Origin: Fodinibius sp964490705
Lineage (GTDB): Bacteria > Bacteroidota > Rhodothermia > Balneolales > Balneolaceae
Length of the DNA stretch: 64,000 bases
Direction: 5' to 3'
Assembly: GCA_964490705.1 (NCBI GenBank)
Contig: CAZBCG010000006.1
Location: 62,001 to 126,000 of the forward strand
Shown: positions 62,314 to 64,000 of the stretch, in pieces
How the letters are laid out: every line of letters begins with the position of its first letter
Numbering within the stretch: position 1 is the stretch's first letter
The notes under the pieces: model-generated
The model's database searches: none
What the model saw: the letters and a program-made list of their open reading frames with translations, nothing else
Told to the model about the DNA's origin: nothing
Position numbers and translations under genes: made by a program

Positions 62314-64000
62314 TCATTCCAGTGCATCCACATTTACATTGATACGCACCGCACTTGCTCCCTTGGGTTTTTGCTGATCATAATAATCAAAAGTCTCGTC
62401 GATAAGTCGTTCAATAGCTGTTGCCCCATTCGACGGATTAATCTTAATAAACGTTTCCCATCGAAAATAGTTTTGCATCTTCGTGATGGCTGCGGGTGAT
62501 GGCCCCAGTATAGGCTCTGGATCACCGAGTATTCGTTCCAAACTCTCGGTGAATATTTCAGCTACGTTCTGCACAAGCCACTCTTTTTTTCCTTTAAATA
62601 CAAACCTGATAATTCTGGAATACGGCGGATATTGCAACATCTTCCGATAGGCCAGCTCTTGGCGTGCAAACGCCTTGTAATCATGTTGCTTGGCCGTTTG
62701 AATAGCGGCATGATCGGGCTGCCAAGTCTGGAAAAACACCCTGCCCTCTTTACCGGCGCGTCCCGAACGTCCCGCCACCTGACTCAACAACTGATACATA
62801 CGCTCACTCGATCGAAAGGATGGAAACGCAAGCTCCGTGTCGGCATCAATAACGCCTACAACTGTAACATCGGGGAAATCGAGTCCCTTGCCCACAATCT
62901 GCGTGCCCACTAAAATATCGGCCTCTTTACGACCGAAGGCGTTTAAGATATTGGCATGGGCATTTTTGCCGGATGTGGTATCAAAATCCATGCGCAGCGT
63001 TTCGGCATCAGAAAATAGCTCAGCGATATCTTCTTCCAGCTGCTGAGTTCCACTGCCCTGTGGGGCAACTGAATCGTTTCCGCATTCTTTGCAGCGGCGG
63101 GGCTGACGCTCGGCATATCCACAGTAATGACATCGCAGCTGCTTTTTTGATTTGTGAAAGGTGAGGCTCACCGAACAATTGGGACATTCGGGAATTTCAC
63201 CGCAAGTTTGGCATTGCAGGTACGAAGAAAATCCCCGTCGATTGTACAAAAATATCGCCTGTTCATCCTGGGCAAGAGCTTCTTTTGTAGCCTCATACAG
63301 CGGTACAGCAACGGGCCCCTTCATCGCCGATCGGTACTGTTTTAAATCCAGTACGTTTACTTCAGGCATCCGGGATTCAAACGGACGCTCGGTAAGTGTA
63401 AGGAGCTTGCTCTTATCTTTTTTTGCTCCGTGCAGCGACACCATGCTGGGTGTAGCCGATCCCATCACCGTTACAGCATCATTGATATGAGCGCGCATAA
63501 TCGCTACATCACGGCCGTGATAGCGCGGGGCGGGATCTTCTTGCTTGTACGAAGCATCGTGCTCCTCGTCAATAATGATAATGCCCAAATTATGAATGGG
63601 AGCAAAAACCGCCGACCGCGCGCCGATGGCAATTCGTTTTTCTCCTTGTTGCAGGGCACGCCATGCATCATAGCGTTCGCGATTGGTCAGTCGGCTGTGC
63701 AGTACGGCAATATCATCCCCGAAAACCGTATAAAACCGCTCGACGATCTGTGGCGTAAGGCCAATTTCGGGCACCAATACCAGTCCACCTTTGCCCTGCT
63801 CCAAGGCTTTTTTAAGCGCATGGATATAGACTTCGGTCTTGCCACTTCCGGTCACTCCATACAGCAAAAAATTGGCAAATAACTGTTCATTTAAGGCTTT
63901 TTCTATTTGTTGATACGCTTCCTGCTGTTCCTGATTAAGCGTATTCAACCGTTCTGGTTGGTGCTCATATTTCAAGCTGATGTTATGCGCTTCCACTTCC
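62314..64000 (-). CDS. priA: primosomal replication protein N' (PriA), N-terminus cut by window edge
   Basis: The visible part is the C-terminal ~560 residues; the frame is open to the right edge, and the GTG at 63996 is an inner codon. It shows helicase motif I LYGVTGSGKTEVY, motif II IIDEEHDASYKQ, the paired zinc-binding cysteines in CQTCGEIPECPNCSVSLTFH and CHYCG with CKECG, and motifs V and VI (ADILVGTQIVGKGLDFPDV, QVAGRSGRAGKEGRV). PriA restarts stalled replication forks. The 3'-DNA-binding domain and most of the winged helix should lie beyond the edge. The GCS2-CBS gene begins 133 bp downstream of its stop. Confidence 0.96.
   Translation of the reverse strand, partial: EVEAHNISLKYEHQPERLNTLNQEQQEAYQQIEKALNEQLFANFLLYGVTGSGKTEVYIHALKKALEQGKGGLVLVPEIGLTPQIVERFYTVFGDDIAVLHSRLTNRERYDAWRALQQGEKRIAIGARSAVFAPIHNLGIIIIDEEHDASYKQEDPAPRYHGRDVAIMRAHINDAVTVMGSATPSMVSLHGAKKDKSKLLTLTERPFESRMPEVNVLDLKQYRSAMKGPVAVPLYEATKEALAQDEQAIFLYNRRGFSSYLQCQTCGEIPECPNCSVSLTFHKSKKQLRCHYCGYAERQPRRCKECGNDSVAPQGSGTQQLEEDIAELFSDAETLRMDFDTTSGKNAHANILNAFGRKEADILVGTQIVGKGLDFPDVTVVGVIDADTELAFPSFRSSERMYQLLSQVAGRSGRAGKEGRVFFQTWQPDHAAIQTAKQHDYKAFARQELAYRKMLQYPPYSRIIRFVFKGKKEWLVQNVAEIFTESLERILGDPEPILGPSPAAITKMQNYFRWETFIKINPSNGATAIERLIDETFDYYDQQKPKGASAVRINVNVDALE

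Overview
The window reads as chromosomal DNA of a Bacteroidota/Rhodothermia-type bacterium, most probably a member of the Balneolota (the Balneola, Gracilimonas and Fodinibius group). The hints are a TonB receptor with an N-terminal carboxypeptidase-regulatory plug extension, several sodium:solute symporters, many acidic proteins, free-standing MnmD, DUF4168 and GIN/DUF4097-type proteins, and a glutamate-cysteine-ligase-like protein fused to CBS domains. This placement comes from gene content only. No rRNA, tRNA, CRISPR array, prophage or replication origin was seen. Coding density is high, and most genes lie in short runs of 2 to 7 co-directed genes.

Layout. 1-6731: a TPR sensor histidine kinase cut by the window edge, then divergent metF and metH. 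6736-7497: a RAYT/IS200-like transposase gene surrounded by perfect palindromes, with one more palindrome read in frame inside the gene. 7528-8957: two small lipoproteins, one with a collagen-like stalk. 8958-13540: serine hydrolase, sodium:solute symporter and AnmK, a probable anhydro-muropeptide recycling locus. 13544-15161: RdgB and adenosine kinase. 15255-18134: two tandem lipid-anchored subtilisin-like proteases with near-identical terminators. 18537-24832: CoA pyrophosphatase, glycosylasparaginase, DAO-type oxidase, M20 amidohydrolase, a beta-helix GIN-type protein and MnmD. 25051-28040: Upf1-like helicase and a GntR-type regulator.

28103-38260 is the most interesting block. A GbsR/MarR-type regulator is followed on the same strand by an exported alpha/beta hydrolase, a FabG-like SDR, a KAS III-like enzyme that keeps the active Cys but lacks the catalytic His and Asn, a sodium:solute symporter, an acyl-CoA synthetase, a second alpha/beta hydrolase and a TonB-dependent receptor. 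I found a shared 18-bp palindrome upstream of the regulator, of the first hydrolase and of the receptor, which points to one regulon. The set looks like an uptake and breakdown route for an ester or acyl compound that I cannot name.

38294-49802: MutS, a YihY/BrkB membrane protein, Aag glycosylase, DUF4168 protein, BtuF-like protein, SDR, a pair of pilin-like membrane proteins, a Nudix hydrolase, a second serine hydrolase with a membrane tail, and a DJ-1/PfpI protein. 49971-54710: a sorbosone-dehydrogenase-like lipoprotein, DoxX, beta-propeller and zinc ADH in one run, then an NAD-type isocitrate dehydrogenase. 54801-62180: YfcE-type phosphodiesterase, TPR protein, alpha/beta hydrolase, RluB-ScpB, and a coupled aspartoacylase-like/GCS2-CBS pair. 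PriA is cut by the right edge. Several families of short palindromic repeats sit in the intergenic gaps.
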